DNA of 61,662 bases from DATAPE01 sp034667525 (lineage in GTDB: Bacteria; Actinomycetota; CADDZG01; WHSQ01), in contig JAXDJO010000064.1 in assembly GCA_034667525.1 (NCBI GenBank), positions 1 to 61,662 of the forward strand, given 5' to 3'. The position numbers and the translations under genes are program-made. Under the pieces are notes generated by a model. It worked only from the letters and a program-made list of their open reading frames with translations, did not search any database and was not told where the DNA came from. Position 1 is the first letter of the stretch. Each line of letters begins with the position of its first letter. Positions 1 to 9,192 of this stretch are shown piece after piece.

Positions 1-104
1 AGGGGTACCGAAATTCACGGCCGTGGCTTGAATTTCCGCGTCAATTCCGCGTCAAAGGCGAACGCAACCAAGTCGTGGTCGTCGAGAATGTGCTGGTCAG
101 AGGG

Positions 105-177
105 TGGGTCGCCAGGGAAACGAACCCTGAACCTACGGATTAAGAGTCCGTTGCTCTGCCAATTGAGCTAGCGACCC
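105..177 (-). tRNA. tRNA-Lys (anticodon CUU)
   Basis: Read on the minus strand this folds as a cloverleaf. The seven-base acceptor stem GGGTCGC pairs with GCGACCC, the D arm GCTC pairs with GAGC, and the anticodon loop CTCTTAA gives anticodon CUU. The T arm carries the usual GGTTCGTTTCC-type loop. The discriminator is A at 105. The 3' CCA is not encoded, because the next bases read CCC. Confidence 0.95.
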
Positions 178-219
178 GGCTCGAGGAGTGTAAATGCAGC
201 TCTCGCAAGGACAGGAGAG

Positions 220-294
220 GGCGACCGACGGGACTTGAACCCGCGACATCCCGGACCACAACCGGGTGCTCTACCAGGCTGAGCTACGGCCGCC
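220..294 (-). tRNA. tRNA-His (anticodon GUG)
   Basis: This is a minus-strand cloverleaf with anticodon loop TTGTGGT (GUG). It has the histidine identity features: an extra 5' G (G-1, at 294) facing a C discriminator (at 220). The acceptor GCGGCCG pairs with CGGTCGC with one G-U pair. No CCA is encoded. It lies 42 bp upstream of the tRNA-Lys on the same strand, so the two may be co-transcribed. Confidence 0.95.
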
Positions 295-347
295 ATTGGA
301 GCAAGCAAGGTTAGCAGCAGCCTTTCTCGGTGTCGTAGCAGGGTCCT

Positions 348-1475
348 CTATTGGGCGCCTATCTCGCTGCTGCTCCGTCGTGCGTAAATAAGTAGTAATC
401 CCAGGCCCCCGAGAGCGGCGGCCGAAGCCACTCCGAACATCCCGCGATAGCCCACCAGACTTACGACCGCCCCCAGCCCGATCGCACCCACCCCATAGGC
501 TAGATCGAAGAATGCGGTGAACGTACCGACAACGGAGCCGCGCTCGGACGAGGGTGCGCCCCGGATCGCAATGGTCATCAAGGCAGGGAAGGCCAAGGCC
601 TGGCCCAACGCGAAGATCACTGTTCCCACGAACAGCCCGGCAGGATGCGCCCACAGCGCTATTAGCGCAAGGCCCGTTGCGGAAGTGATCAATGCAGCAC
701 GGGCTGACAAGCGGGGCCCGAGACGATCAGGCAGCTGTGCTCCGAAACCCCGCACGAGAAGAACGACTGCTGAGAAGGTGACAAACACCAGACGAGAGCC
801 CTGCATGCCCAGGTTCGAAACGTACAGCGGGACGAACGAGTTGAATCCCGTCAGACCAACGATTCCCGCCGCGAGGATGGTGCCGGGCAGGAGAGCCGCT
901 GGGTGGATGATGCGCGCTGATCGCGATGGTTCTTCGTGCTCGATGCGCGTGTCGGGGATTCCGAGACCAAGGACGAAAGCGATCAAAGCGCAAACGGCCG
1001 ACGCGATCCATGCAGTATGGAAATGAGTGTGATTCAGCACCGTTTCACCTAGAACCGGTCCGAGCGCGATTCCGGCATAAAGAGCCAGCGAGAAATAGCT
1101 CAGGGCCTCGCCTCGCCGCTCTTCAGGAGCGAGATCGTTGATCGCGCTGGCGGCGCCCACATAGAAAGCAGCTTCCCCGGCTCCCGTCACAAGCCGCAGC
1201 AGAAGCAGCGTTATCAAGCTGTTCGCGAACACGTAGGCAGCCACCGAGCCCCCAACCACTGCGGAACCGGCCAGGATCAGTAGCCGTCTCCCCCGGGCAT
1301 CGCCGATCCGGCCGACCACCGGACGGAGAAGCACCGCCGCCAGGCTGAACGCTCCGACGACCAGTCCGACCGAGAGGCTGCCTCCACCCAAGGGCCCCTC
1401 CACATAGTGGGGGAGCGTGGGATACAGAGTGCCGACCGATACGAAATAGGCGAAGGTCGATAGCGTGATCAGCAC
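348..1475 (-). CDS. MFS transporter (efflux type)
   Basis: This is a 12-helix major facilitator superfamily protein of about 375-397 residues. The segment YVEGPLGGG followed by VVGRIGDARGRR is the typical loop 2-3 signature of small-molecule exporters, so a proton-driven efflux role in the cytoplasmic membrane is inferred; the substrate is unknown. The first canonical start is GTG at 1475, but it sits inside what should be helix 1 (preceded by RLVSPVF) and has no ribosome binding site. The frame is open a further 22 codons to CTG at 1541, which lies 4 nt after a perfect GAGGAGG (1546-1552). A TGA closes the frame just upstream. The real protein therefore probably starts at CTG 1541, or an original start has been lost. 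It reads towards the tRNA pair. Confidence 0.85.
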   Translation of the reverse strand: MLITLSTFAYFVSVGTLYPTLPHYVEGPLGGGSLSVGLVVGAFSLAAVLLRPVVGRIGDARGRRLLILAGSAVVGGSVAAYVFANSLITLLLLRLVTGAGEAAFYVGAASAINDLAPEERRGEALSYFSLALYAGIALGPVLGETVLNHTHFHTAWIASAVCALIAFVLGLGIPDTRIEHEEPSRSARIIHPAALLPGTILAAGIVGLTGFNSFVPLYVSNLGMQGSRLVFVTFSAVVLLVRGFGAQLPDRLGPRLSARAALITSATGLALIALWAHPAGLFVGTVIFALGQALAFPALMTIAIRGAPSSERGSVVGTFTAFFDLAYGVGAIGLGAVVSLVGYRGMFGVASAAALGGLGLLLIYARRSSSEIGAQ

Positions 1476-1625
1476 AAATACAGGCGAAACCAGGCGCGGT
1501 TTGAGCGCGCCGGAACCCGCGTCCGAAGCAACTTCTTTCAGAGGTCCTCCTCACCGGTGGCGAAGGGCCAGAGATTAGCTGGGCGCTACCTGCAAACCTG
1601 ACGTTACGCGACGGCCCTGCTTGAG

Positions 1626-2192
1626 TTAGGCCTTCCTCCCGAAGAGAGCTAGAAGCTTGGTCTGGGTATCGGCGTCCTGAGGGGCGTCTTGCTGGGCGCC
1701 GAATACGCCGGCTCCCCGAACCATCTCCTCGCGCTCCTTCCAAACCGCGTAGACCGGCTCCACGATCTCAGGATCCATCCGATCGTCAGCTCCGATACCG
1801 CGGGCGAGGTCCCACCCGTGCACCAGATGGTCGAGGAGCAATTGGGTCGCGTACTCCTCGCCCTTCTCGTCGCCCCAGGAGAGATGCACCGTCCGCTCCA
1901 TGGCTCCGTCCTCTTCGACCACCGCGACGGCCCCCTTGCGAGCCTGGCCCCAAACCCCCTTGGGATCGGATCCCAGGATGTCACCTTCGAAGCGGTCACC
2001 CACCGACTCGATCGTTTCCCCTCCGAACAGGGGAGGTGCCCATAGATCCTCATATACGAGGTGACGGACGAGTTGACGGACGTCCCACTCGCTACACGGG
2101 GTTGCACGCGACCATTGATCGTCCCCGATCTGCTGGACGAGGGTGTCGAAATTCGCAGCTGCCCGTGTGAACATCTCCGGCACCGAGTTCAT
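1626..2192 (-). CDS. TIGR03086-like mycothiol-associated (MDMPI/DinB-fold) protein
   Basis: This 188-residue protein has the metal-binding MDMPI N-terminal/DinB four-helix fold. The N-terminal ATPCSEWDVRQLVRHLV is the family signature (CxxWxVxxLxxH), and LLLDHLVHGWDLARG in the middle supplies the other metal-binding histidines. Relatives occur in mycothiol-producing actinobacteria and include maleylpyruvate isomerase-like and thiol transferase-like proteins. The exact reaction cannot be read from sequence. It is transcribed divergently from kgd across about 240 bp. A second member of the superfamily is at 43475-44131. Confidence 0.85.
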   Translation of the reverse strand: MNSVPEMFTRAAANFDTLVQQIGDDQWSRATPCSEWDVRQLVRHLVYEDLWAPPLFGGETIESVGDRFEGDILGSDPKGVWGQARKGAVAVVEEDGAMERTVHLSWGDEKGEEYATQLLLDHLVHGWDLARGIGADDRMDPEIVEPVYAVWKEREEMVRGAGVFGAQQDAPQDADTQTKLLALFGRKA

Positions 2193-2431
2193 GGCTGCCT
2201 CCGCTTCGGTCCTCTGAGGTCGAGGCCTTGGGATCCATCCCGCTGGTTCAGCGGCTCAGGAGTAGAGCCGACCGAGGGACCCTTGAGTACGAGCATCGCG
2301 GAGCCTCCTTTGTGCCGATCCTTTGTTCTCCTTACGCCCTCTGCCAGGGCAGCGTCAAGGGGATGCCTCCATTCGATCGCCCCCCGAGCCACTACTCTGA
2401 AAGCCACCTCTATTTCACCAAAGGTTGGTTT

Positions 2432-5400
2432 GTGGACACAGGAAAACCAGGCCAGGCCCAAGAATTCGGGCCGAACGTCTGGCTCGTGGACGAGATGTAC
2501 CGCAGATATCAGGAGAACCCCCGATCGGTGGGGGAGTCCTGGCAGGAGTTCTTCGCCGATTACCGGCCACCCCGAGGGGATGGCACCCGCCAGCCGAAGA
2601 CTGCGGTCCCCGCGATTTCCGAGGCCCCGATCGGCACGCCCGATGTTCCCAAGGACGGATCTGGTCGCCCCTCCGCTCGAAACATCGAACCGCTGGATGC
2701 CGACCTTGTCGATCTGCCGGAGGGTGCGTCTCCCCTACGGGGGGTGGCTGCGCGCATCGCGGCCAACATGGAGGCCTCTCTCGGTGTGCCGACGGCCACG
2801 TCGGTTCGTAGCGTGCCCGGCAAGCTCCTCGAGGAGAACCGGCGGGTGATCAACCGCTACCTGGCCGCTCACGTCGGAGGCAAGGTCTCGTTCACCCACA
2901 TCATCGGTTTCGCCATCCTGCGCGCGCTCGAGGCACGGCCTGCGATGAAGGCGAGCTATGCGGAATCGCAGGGTAAGCCGTTCGTGGTGCAACACAAGCA
3001 CGTCAACTTCGGGCTTGCGGTCGACGTGGAACGGGACGAGGGGGCTCGGACGCTTTACGTTCCGAACATAAAGGGAGCTGACGAGCTTGAGTTTTCAGGG
3101 TTTTGGGGCGCGTACGAAGATCTGATCCGCAAGGTCCGCGAAAACAAGCTCACAACCGACGACTTCGCGGAAACCACCGTGACCCTCACGAACCCCGGCA
3201 CGGTGGGAACCAGGCTGTCCGTTCCTCGGTTAATGCCGATGCAGGGCCTGATCGTCGGCACCGGCGCTTTGGATTACCCACCCGAATATGAAGCTGCGGA
3301 TCCCCGAAGCCTCGCTCGCTTGGGGGTGGGGAAGGTGCTGACCATCACGAGCACTTACGACCATCGCGTGATCCAGGGGGCCGAGTCCGGAGAATTCCTC
3401 GCACAGATCCACCGCCTCCTGCTCGGCGAGGATCGCTTCTACGACGAGATCTTCAGTTCGCTCCGGATCCCTTACGAACCTGTGCGGTGGAGCCGCGATT
3501 CATCTTCACTCGGAGACGTCGACGCCGAGCTCGACAAGCAAGCTCGGGTCAGCCACCTCGTGAATATGTATCGGGTTCGCGGGCATCTGCTCGCCGAGCT
3601 GAATCCCATCGGGTGGGAGGTTCTGACTCACCGCGAGCTGGACCTCTCTTATCACGGCCTGACGGTGTGGGACCTGGACAGAGAATTTCTGACCGAAGGA
3701 CTCCCGGAACCTCCCAAGCAGCCTCTTCGCGACATCGTGGATCGGCTTCGTGATTCGTACTGCCGCACCATCGGCATCGAGTACATGCACATCTCAGATC
3801 CCCAGCAGAAGCACTGGATCCAACAACGAGCAGAGGGAAAGCCCAGTGACTTATCCCGTGAAGACAAGATCCACATCCTGGATCGGCTGAATGCAGCTGA
3901 AGCATTCGAGCGTTTCCTGCATTCGAAGTACATGGGCCACAAGAGGTTCTCCCTAGAGGGGGCCGAGAGCACCATCCCGATGTTGGACACGCTCCTAGAG
4001 GACGCCGGGGAGTCGGGCGTCGTGGAGATCGTGATGGGGATGTCGCATCGCGGCCGTCTCAATGTGCTGGCCAACATCGTCGGTAAGCCGCTTAAGGAGA
4101 TCTTCAAGGAATTCGAAGGCAGCATCGATCCCCGGAGCGTGCAAGGTTCGGGCGACGTCAAATATCACCTGGGTATGACGGGTAGCTTTACGTCGCGCAG
4201 CGGCACCCAACTCGGGGTCGTCCTTGCTTCGAACCCTTCTCACCTGGAAGCTGTAGACCCAGTAGTCGAAGGGATGGCGCGCTCCAAACAAGACGTTCTG
4301 GGCCCCGGTGCGGGCGATCGCGTATTGCCCGTGCTCCTGCACGGCGACGCCGCGTTCGCCGGCCAAGGTGTTGTTGCCGAAACCCTCAATATGTCGGCTC
4401 TACCCGGCTACAAGGTGGGAGGCACCATCCATCTGGTGATCAACAACAACATCGGGTTCACAACTTCGCCTGCCGCCGGACGGTCGACGACGTATGCGAC
4501 CGATGTCGCCAAGATGGTGCAGGCGCCTATCTTCCACGTAAACGGAGACGATCCCGAGGCGTGCGTGCGAGTGATGCGTCTCGCCTTTGCTTATCGCAAG
4601 GCGTTCAACCACGATGTCGTGGTGGACCTCGTCTGCTATCGGAGGTACGGACACAACGAGGGAGATGAGCCGGGATTCACTCAACCTTTGATGTACGCCA
4701 AGATCGACGAACGCCGTTCGGTTCGAAAGCTGTATACGGAACTCCTTCTGAACCGCGGAGAACTGACGGTCGAGGAGGCGGAGCAGACCTTCGACAATTT
4801 CAACAAACGCTTGCAGGCTGCTTTCCGGGAAACCCGCGAAACCGCACCTCCCCCGGATGTGCGCGCGGCCAAACCACCGGCCCCCGCAGGAGTTCTGCCT
4901 GCTGTCGACACAGGCGTTCCGCGCGGCCGGCTCGAGCTCATCAACCAGAAGCTCACGACATTTCCTGCCGACTTCGAGCCGCATCCAAAGCTCAAGAAGC
5001 TGATCGAGAAGCGGGCGGGCATGCTCGAGAAAGATGCCATCGACTGGGCGGCCGGCGAAGCCCTCGCCTTCGGCTCTTTGGTGCTTCAGGGCATCCCCGT
5101 GCGGCTATCCGGCCAGGACTCGCGTCGGGGAACCTTCAGTCAGCGGCACTCCGTGCTGGTTGACTATCGCAGCGGCAGTGAGTACGCGCCACTGAACGAC
5201 CTGTCGAAAGATCAGGCTCCCTTCCGCGCTTACGACAGCCTTCTCTCCGAATTCGGTGTCATGGGATTCGAGTACGGCTACTCGATCGGAAATGGCGAGG
5301 CACTCGTTTGCTGGGAGGCCCAATTCGGCGACTTCGTCAATGAGGCCCAGGTGATCGTCGACCAGTTCATCGTGGCCGGGGAAGACAAATGGGATCAGGC

Positions 5401-6061
5401 GAGTGGGTTGGTCTTGTTACTGCCCCACGGATTCGAGGGGCAGGGCCCTGAGCATTCGAGCGCGCGTCTCGAACGTTTCCTAACTCTGGCGGCGGAGGAC
5501 TCGATCCAGCTCGCGCAGCCGACAACTCCGGCTCAATATTTCCACGTCCTGCGTCGCCAGATGGTCCGTAGCATCCGCAAGCCGCTCATCGTGATGACAC
5601 CAAAGTCGTTGCTTCGAGATCCACGCGCGCGAAGCACCACCTCGGATCTGGTCGAAGGCCGCTTCAAGGAGACCTTGGATGACTCTTCTGTCGAGCATCC
5701 AGAACAGGTTGAGCGCATCCTCTTCTGCAGCGGGAAGATTGCCTATGACCTTAAAGTCGAGCGCGATAAACGAAAGGCCCCCGTGGCGGTGGTCCGCGTG
5801 GAGCAGTTGTATCCGTTCCCCCATAAGCAGCTACTCGGTATCTTCGAGCGGTATCCGAACGCGACTGGTTTGCGGTGGATTCAAGAGGAGCCAGAGAACA
5901 TGGGCGCTTGGTTCTTCATGAGGCGATGGTTGGCGCGCCGGCTCCCTGAACGACTGACCCTCGACTACGTCGCGAGACCCGAGAGTGCGAGCCCTGCAAC
6001 GGGCAGCGCTCGCGTCCACGAACAAGAAGAAGAAGACATCCTCCAGGCGGCTTTTTCTTAG
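2432..6061 (+). CDS. kgd: Multifunctional 2-oxoglutarate dehydrogenase E1 / decarboxylase with fused E2 succinyltransferase domain
   Basis: This is the TCA-cycle 2-oxoglutarate dehydrogenase of the actinobacterial fused type (Kgd, OdhA, SucA). With GTG 2432 it is about 1209 residues, close to the roughly 1230 of mycobacterial Kgd. Order of parts: an N-terminal E1 helix (PNVWLVDEMYRRYQENP), a proline-rich linker, an E2 acyltransferase domain ending in the catalytic TYDHRVIQGAESGEF, then the thiamine diphosphate E1 domain with GMSHRGRLNVLAN, HGDAAFAGQG and RRYGHNEGDEPGFTQP. There is no lipoyl domain, as usual for the family. The start was chosen because AAAGG lies 7 nt before GTG 2432 and homologues begin a few residues before the PNxWLVDEMY helix; the frame is open further upstream to 2228 without similarity. 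A hairpin follows at 6074-6094. Confidence 0.95.
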   Translation: MDTGKPGQAQEFGPNVWLVDEMYRRYQENPRSVGESWQEFFADYRPPRGDGTRQPKTAVPAISEAPIGTPDVPKDGSGRPSARNIEPLDADLVDLPEGASPLRGVAARIAANMEASLGVPTATSVRSVPGKLLEENRRVINRYLAAHVGGKVSFTHIIGFAILRALEARPAMKASYAESQGKPFVVQHKHVNFGLAVDVERDEGARTLYVPNIKGADELEFSGFWGAYEDLIRKVRENKLTTDDFAETTVTLTNPGTVGTRLSVPRLMPMQGLIVGTGALDYPPEYEAADPRSLARLGVGKVLTITSTYDHRVIQGAESGEFLAQIHRLLLGEDRFYDEIFSSLRIPYEPVRWSRDSSSLGDVDAELDKQARVSHLVNMYRVRGHLLAELNPIGWEVLTHRELDLSYHGLTVWDLDREFLTEGLPEPPKQPLRDIVDRLRDSYCRTIGIEYMHISDPQQKHWIQQRAEGKPSDLSREDKIHILDRLNAAEAFERFLHSKYMGHKRFSLEGAESTIPMLDTLLEDAGESGVVEIVMGMSHRGRLNVLANIVGKPLKEIFKEFEGSIDPRSVQGSGDVKYHLGMTGSFTSRSGTQLGVVLASNPSHLEAVDPVVEGMARSKQDVLGPGAGDRVLPVLLHGDAAFAGQGVVAETLNMSALPGYKVGGTIHLVINNNIGFTTSPAAGRSTTYATDVAKMVQAPIFHVNGDDPEACVRVMRLAFAYRKAFNHDVVVDLVCYRRYGHNEGDEPGFTQPLMYAKIDERRSVRKLYTELLLNRGELTVEEAEQTFDNFNKRLQAAFRETRETAPPPDVRAAKPPAPAGVLPAVDTGVPRGRLELINQKLTTFPADFEPHPKLKKLIEKRAGMLEKDAIDWAAGEALAFGSLVLQGIPVRLSGQDSRRGTFSQRHSVLVDYRSGSEYAPLNDLSKDQAPFRAYDSLLSEFGVMGFEYGYSIGNGEALVCWEAQFGDFVNEAQVIVDQFIVAGEDKWDQASGLVLLLPHGFEGQGPEHSSARLERFLTLAAEDSIQLAQPTTPAQYFHVLRRQMVRSIRKPLIVMTPKSLLRDPRARSTTSDLVEGRFKETLDDSSVEHPEQVERILFCSGKIAYDLKVERDKRKAPVAVVRVEQLYPFPHKQLLGIFERYPNATGLRWIQEEPENMGAWFFMRRWLARRLPERLTLDYVARPESASPATGSARVHEQEEEDILQAAFS

Positions 6062-6073
6062 AGATGCAGGCTG

Positions 6074-6094
6074 GGAGCCGGATCAGCCGGCTCC
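6074..6094 (+). terminator. GC-rich hairpin after kgd
   Basis: A perfect 8-bp stem (GGAGCCGG/CCGGCTCC) with a 5-nt loop lies 13 bp after the kgd stop and before the next gene. The tract after it has few T residues, so if it terminates transcription it is not a classical strong intrinsic terminator. Confidence 0.45.
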
Positions 6095-6144
6095 ATCGCT
6101 TCTTGCCCCGCCTCCTCCTCACGCTCAGTCATTAGGATTCCTCG

Positions 6145-7299
6145 ATGAATCTCACGTTCGTACGCTGGATCGCCTTCGCCATCGGCATCGTGACGGTCGT
6201 CGGCACCACGGGCAGCGTGTTGCGCACGCTCATGGTGCCGCGAGCCCGCACGTCACGCTTGTCGGTGATCGTGGGACGCAAGATAGTCGCCAGTTTCTTC
6301 CGCTTCGTGGCCGCGCGGTTCAAAGAGTACGAAACGAAGGACCAGATCCTGGCTTTATCCGCTCCCATCTCATTGCTTGCGACCCTGCTTGCTTGGATCG
6401 CGTTGTACCTGATCGGCTACGGTCTGATGCTCTGGCCCTTGATAGGAACCTCTCTTGCGGATGCATTGCGTGAGAGCGGATCCTCCATGTTCACCTTGGG
6501 GATCTTTGCCACCCCGCGCCTCGGTGCGACGATCATCAATTACCTCGCAGCCGTTACAGGACTTGTGGTGGTGGCCCTGCAGATCGGTTATCTGCCGACC
6601 CTGTACTCCGCGTTCAACCGCAGAGAGACACTGGTGACACTCCTTCAAAGCCGTGCCGGAGCCCCCGCGTGGGGGCCGGAGATCCTGGCGCGCGCCCAAC
6701 TGGTGTACCTAACCAAGAGTCTGCGCGAGCTCTATGCCGATTGGGAACATTGGGCTGCGGATGTAGCAGAGAGCCACACGAACTATCCCGTACTGATCTG
6801 GTTTCGTTCTCCGCACGCGTTGCGGTCATGGGTCGTTGCCTTATTGGCGGTGATGGACTCAGCAGCGCTCTACCAGTCGCTGGCGCCGGAAGCGGCTCCC
6901 GCCGAAGCGCGGCTGGTGATCAGGATGGGCTTCTCGTGCCTCAGGAACATCGCGGACGTCATGTCGATTTCATACGACCCCGATCCGTTCCCCGACGATC
7001 CCATCCAGCTGACTTTCGATGAGTACATGGACGGCATACGCAGGATCCAAGGCATCGGCTTCGAGATGGAGCGCACTCCCGAAGAAGCGTGGCCCCATTT
7101 CCAAGGATGGCGTGTGAACTACGAAACGACTGCCTATGCAGTGGCCGACATTGTGTCCGCGCCACCGGGGCCGTGGTCCGGGCAACGGAGCCGGCTGGCC
7201 GGGATCACGATCGAGCCGCAGCGCCCCGCCGACCGGCGAGCGGGCGATCCCGAAGCGAAAAAGCAACCGAAATCCCAGCGCTTCGGCTGGAAGGTGTGA
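6145..7299 (+). CDS. Two-helix channel-like membrane protein with long cytoplasmic tail
   Basis: This 384-residue protein has hydrophobic segments near residues 5-30, 73-100 and 130-155, followed by a long soluble C-terminal half. Between the second and third segments, ALRESGSSMFTLGIFATP has the position and shape of the pore-loop and filter of a two-TM potassium channel (compare TxGYG), but the filter reads TLGIF. This suggests an Ion_trans_2-like fold with altered or absent selectivity. The C-terminal region is rich in W, Y and acidic residues and shows no RCK motif I can recognise. The start is ATG 6145, with AGGA 7-8 nt upstream. It follows kgd on the same strand but a hairpin separates them. 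Function unassigned. Confidence 0.6.
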   Translation: MNLTFVRWIAFAIGIVTVVGTTGSVLRTLMVPRARTSRLSVIVGRKIVASFFRFVAARFKEYETKDQILALSAPISLLATLLAWIALYLIGYGLMLWPLIGTSLADALRESGSSMFTLGIFATPRLGATIINYLAAVTGLVVVALQIGYLPTLYSAFNRRETLVTLLQSRAGAPAWGPEILARAQLVYLTKSLRELYADWEHWAADVAESHTNYPVLIWFRSPHALRSWVVALLAVMDSAALYQSLAPEAAPAEARLVIRMGFSCLRNIADVMSISYDPDPFPDDPIQLTFDEYMDGIRRIQGIGFEMERTPEEAWPHFQGWRVNYETTAYAVADIVSAPPGPWSGQRSRLAGITIEPQRPADRRAGDPEAKKQPKSQRFGWKV

Positions 7300-7387
7300 T
7301 GGACGAAGGCCGGGGCTGGAGTGCTGTCAGCCTGAATGATCGGTCGTCGCGGCGGGAGCCCTGTCTATCTATGTCCCGAAACCATCG

Positions 7388-8131
7388 GTGAGCCTGGACC
7401 GGAACCTCGCTCTCGAAAGCGTGCACTCCGCCGGAAACGCATGGCAGTCCTGGCGCTCACTTCGCATCGCTGGGAAACAACCACCCGAGGCCCCCGCGCC
7501 GTCACTTCAAGACGCGATCGGAGGCTTCGAAGGCCCGGCGGGCCGCCTCTCACCGGGTGCAACGGGAGAAGCACTATGTCATCTGAACGTGATCGGACTG
7601 GGGGCGTCGGCCCCCTCGGTGATCGCTGCGGACTGGTTGGAGGAGGTGCGAACACCGGCGGGGGCGTGGCTCGACCCACCCACCGAGGTGCCGGGAGAGG
7701 TAGAGGAGGCCGCCGCCGGCAGGGTCTGGGCAACCGCCTCCGCCGGTTGTGGGTTGCTCGCCGCGGGGCGCCATCCAGGGGAACGGTCCTTGGGCCTGGT
7801 CGCAGCTGAGGCGGACACTGAAGGCAGGTTCACAGGAGGTACCTATCCGACTTTTGCCGCGGCGGGGCTGTTTTGGCTCGCCCATGGGCCGCGTACGGAG
7901 ATGGCGGAGTGGGCGCTGAGGTGGGCGAGGGAATGGGAGGAGGATTGGTGGGGGCCGTGGGAGCTGGTAACCGCGCTGATCTTCTGGGGGGCTGCGGGTG
8001 TCCCGGCCGAGAATGCGTCGGCAGAGCTGTTCCTGGACCGGCTAGGCGCCGCCGCACACGCAGCCGGCTGGCCCGATGACCCCGAGCTGACGTTGCGTAC
8101 CATTGAGGTCTTCGAGCATTTCGGCGTGTGA
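7388..8131 (+). CDS. Prenyltransferase/squalene-oxidase-like alpha-toroid protein, function unknown
   Basis: This 247-residue protein contains repeated two-helix units resembling the alpha/alpha-toroid of terpene cyclases and prenyltransferase beta subunits: a WLEEVRTPAGAW unit, a GRVWATASAGCGLLAAG unit and a TEGRFTGGTYPTFAAAGLFWL unit. It is much shorter than a real triterpene cyclase and lacks a DxDD catalytic motif, so enzymatic cyclase activity is unlikely. The start is GTG 7388 with no clear ribosome binding site. It is convergent with the GrpB-MOSC gene. The fold is an inference from the repeat pattern. Confidence 0.5.
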   Translation: MSLDRNLALESVHSAGNAWQSWRSLRIAGKQPPEAPAPSLQDAIGGFEGPAGRLSPGATGEALCHLNVIGLGASAPSVIAADWLEEVRTPAGAWLDPPTEVPGEVEEAAAGRVWATASAGCGLLAAGRHPGERSLGLVAAEADTEGRFTGGTYPTFAAAGLFWLAHGPRTEMAEWALRWAREWEEDWWGPWELVTALIFWGAAGVPAENASAELFLDRLGAAAHAAGWPDDPELTLRTIEVFEHFGV

Positions 8132-8146
8132 GCAGTAGAGCTGGGT

Positions 8147-9148
8147 TCAGGCGGGGGTGACGGCGTCGTTAACTCGGATGCGGCCCCCTCTGATGATCTC
8201 GGCCCGCAACCCTCCCCGATGCAGTAGGGCAGTTTTGAGCTCGTCGTCGCCGACCAGGCGGTTGAGGTGATTACAGGGCTCGCAGAGGCGCATCCCCCGC
8301 AACAGCACCTCGCCGACCCTGAAGTCTGCTCCCACAAGATGATTCAAGGGCACACCTCGCGTCACGATGTTCCGCCGCGTGCTACCTGGCTTGATGTCCT
8401 TATCCTTTGCGACCGCCTCGATGGCTTCGGCTTCTATCAGCGTCACATGTCTGCCCGTGCCGGCGTTTTTTGAGAAGGTGCCTCGACCCTCGGCGTAACG
8501 ATCGCCTTCGAGACCCTTGTTGTCGATAGCCCGGACCTCCCACCGTTCCGTCATCGGTTCCGTCGCTTCCGCTCCGATGTAGATGCGCTCCACCAATCCG
8601 TTCCAGGAGGTTTGCATTCCCAATTCCCCTTCCAAGAAAGATCCCTTCGCTAACGAGTAGTCCAAAGAGTCGCGCACGCCCTCGCCGATGATGGAGCGTT
8701 TGAGCGCTACATAGCGCTCCATAAGGTCATGGTCGCTTGTGAGACGGTCTCGGAAGCTTCTGAGATCCTCGACCTCTGATGAGTCTGCGGCGATCACATG
8801 CACGTGGACCCTGAAGGGCGTCTCCTCGTAGGTCACCGCGCCAATGCGCATGGGTCTGTCTTCGGGGAAGACATCTCTCCCGGTCTGACGCTGGAATCCG
8901 AGGTCGTCCAAGACGCGCTTTGCGGGCTCCAGATCGCCGAATCCGTAGATCACCATCAAGTCGATCACACCCTTGCCCGCGCAATCCGGAACGGCGGTGC
9001 TTCCCACATGCTCGACGTTCAACGAGGGAAGGCGACCCGTGATCTCATCTATCAGGCTCGCTGCAACCGAAGGAGCGCGCGGATCCCATTCGTTGCACTC
9101 GGCGGGCATCCGCTGGTACTCCCCGATCTCAAGGACCCGGCTTGGCAT
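8147..9148 (-). CDS. GrpB-family nucleotidyltransferase-like domain fused to MOSC domain
   Basis: This 333-residue protein has two domains. Residues about 1-175 are a GrpB/UPF0157 domain (nucleotidyltransferase superfamily), with VEHVGSTAVPDCAGKGVIDLMV giving the GS motif and following acidic strand, and FRVHVHV further on. Residues about 180-333 are a MOSC (molybdenum cofactor sulfurase C-terminal-like) domain, with GLEGDRYAEGRGTF, NIVTRGVPLNHL, the cysteine-containing LCEPCNHL and GLRAEIIRGG. MOSC domains bind or carry sulfur in molybdenum-cofactor-related reactions; GrpB domains are uncharacterised. No molybdenum gene is visible nearby. It lies 45 bp downstream of the hydrolase gene on the same strand. 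Confidence 0.8.
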   Translation of the reverse strand: MPSRVLEIGEYQRMPAECNEWDPRAPSVAASLIDEITGRLPSLNVEHVGSTAVPDCAGKGVIDLMVIYGFGDLEPAKRVLDDLGFQRQTGRDVFPEDRPMRIGAVTYEETPFRVHVHVIAADSSEVEDLRSFRDRLTSDHDLMERYVALKRSIIGEGVRDSLDYSLAKGSFLEGELGMQTSWNGLVERIYIGAEATEPMTERWEVRAIDNKGLEGDRYAEGRGTFSKNAGTGRHVTLIEAEAIEAVAKDKDIKPGSTRRNIVTRGVPLNHLVGADFRVGEVLLRGMRLCEPCNHLNRLVGDDELKTALLHRGGLRAEIIRGGRIRVNDAVTPA

Positions 9149-9192
9149 CGCCCTTTCCTATCAGCCTCGGCGACATGGCCTGCGGCCAACGG

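Noticed and set aside
2189..2461. Minus-strand ORF opposite the kgd start and many other long minus- or plus-strand ORFs inside real genes
   Set aside because: They are antisense or off-frame shadows with low-complexity R/P/S-rich translations and no family similarity.
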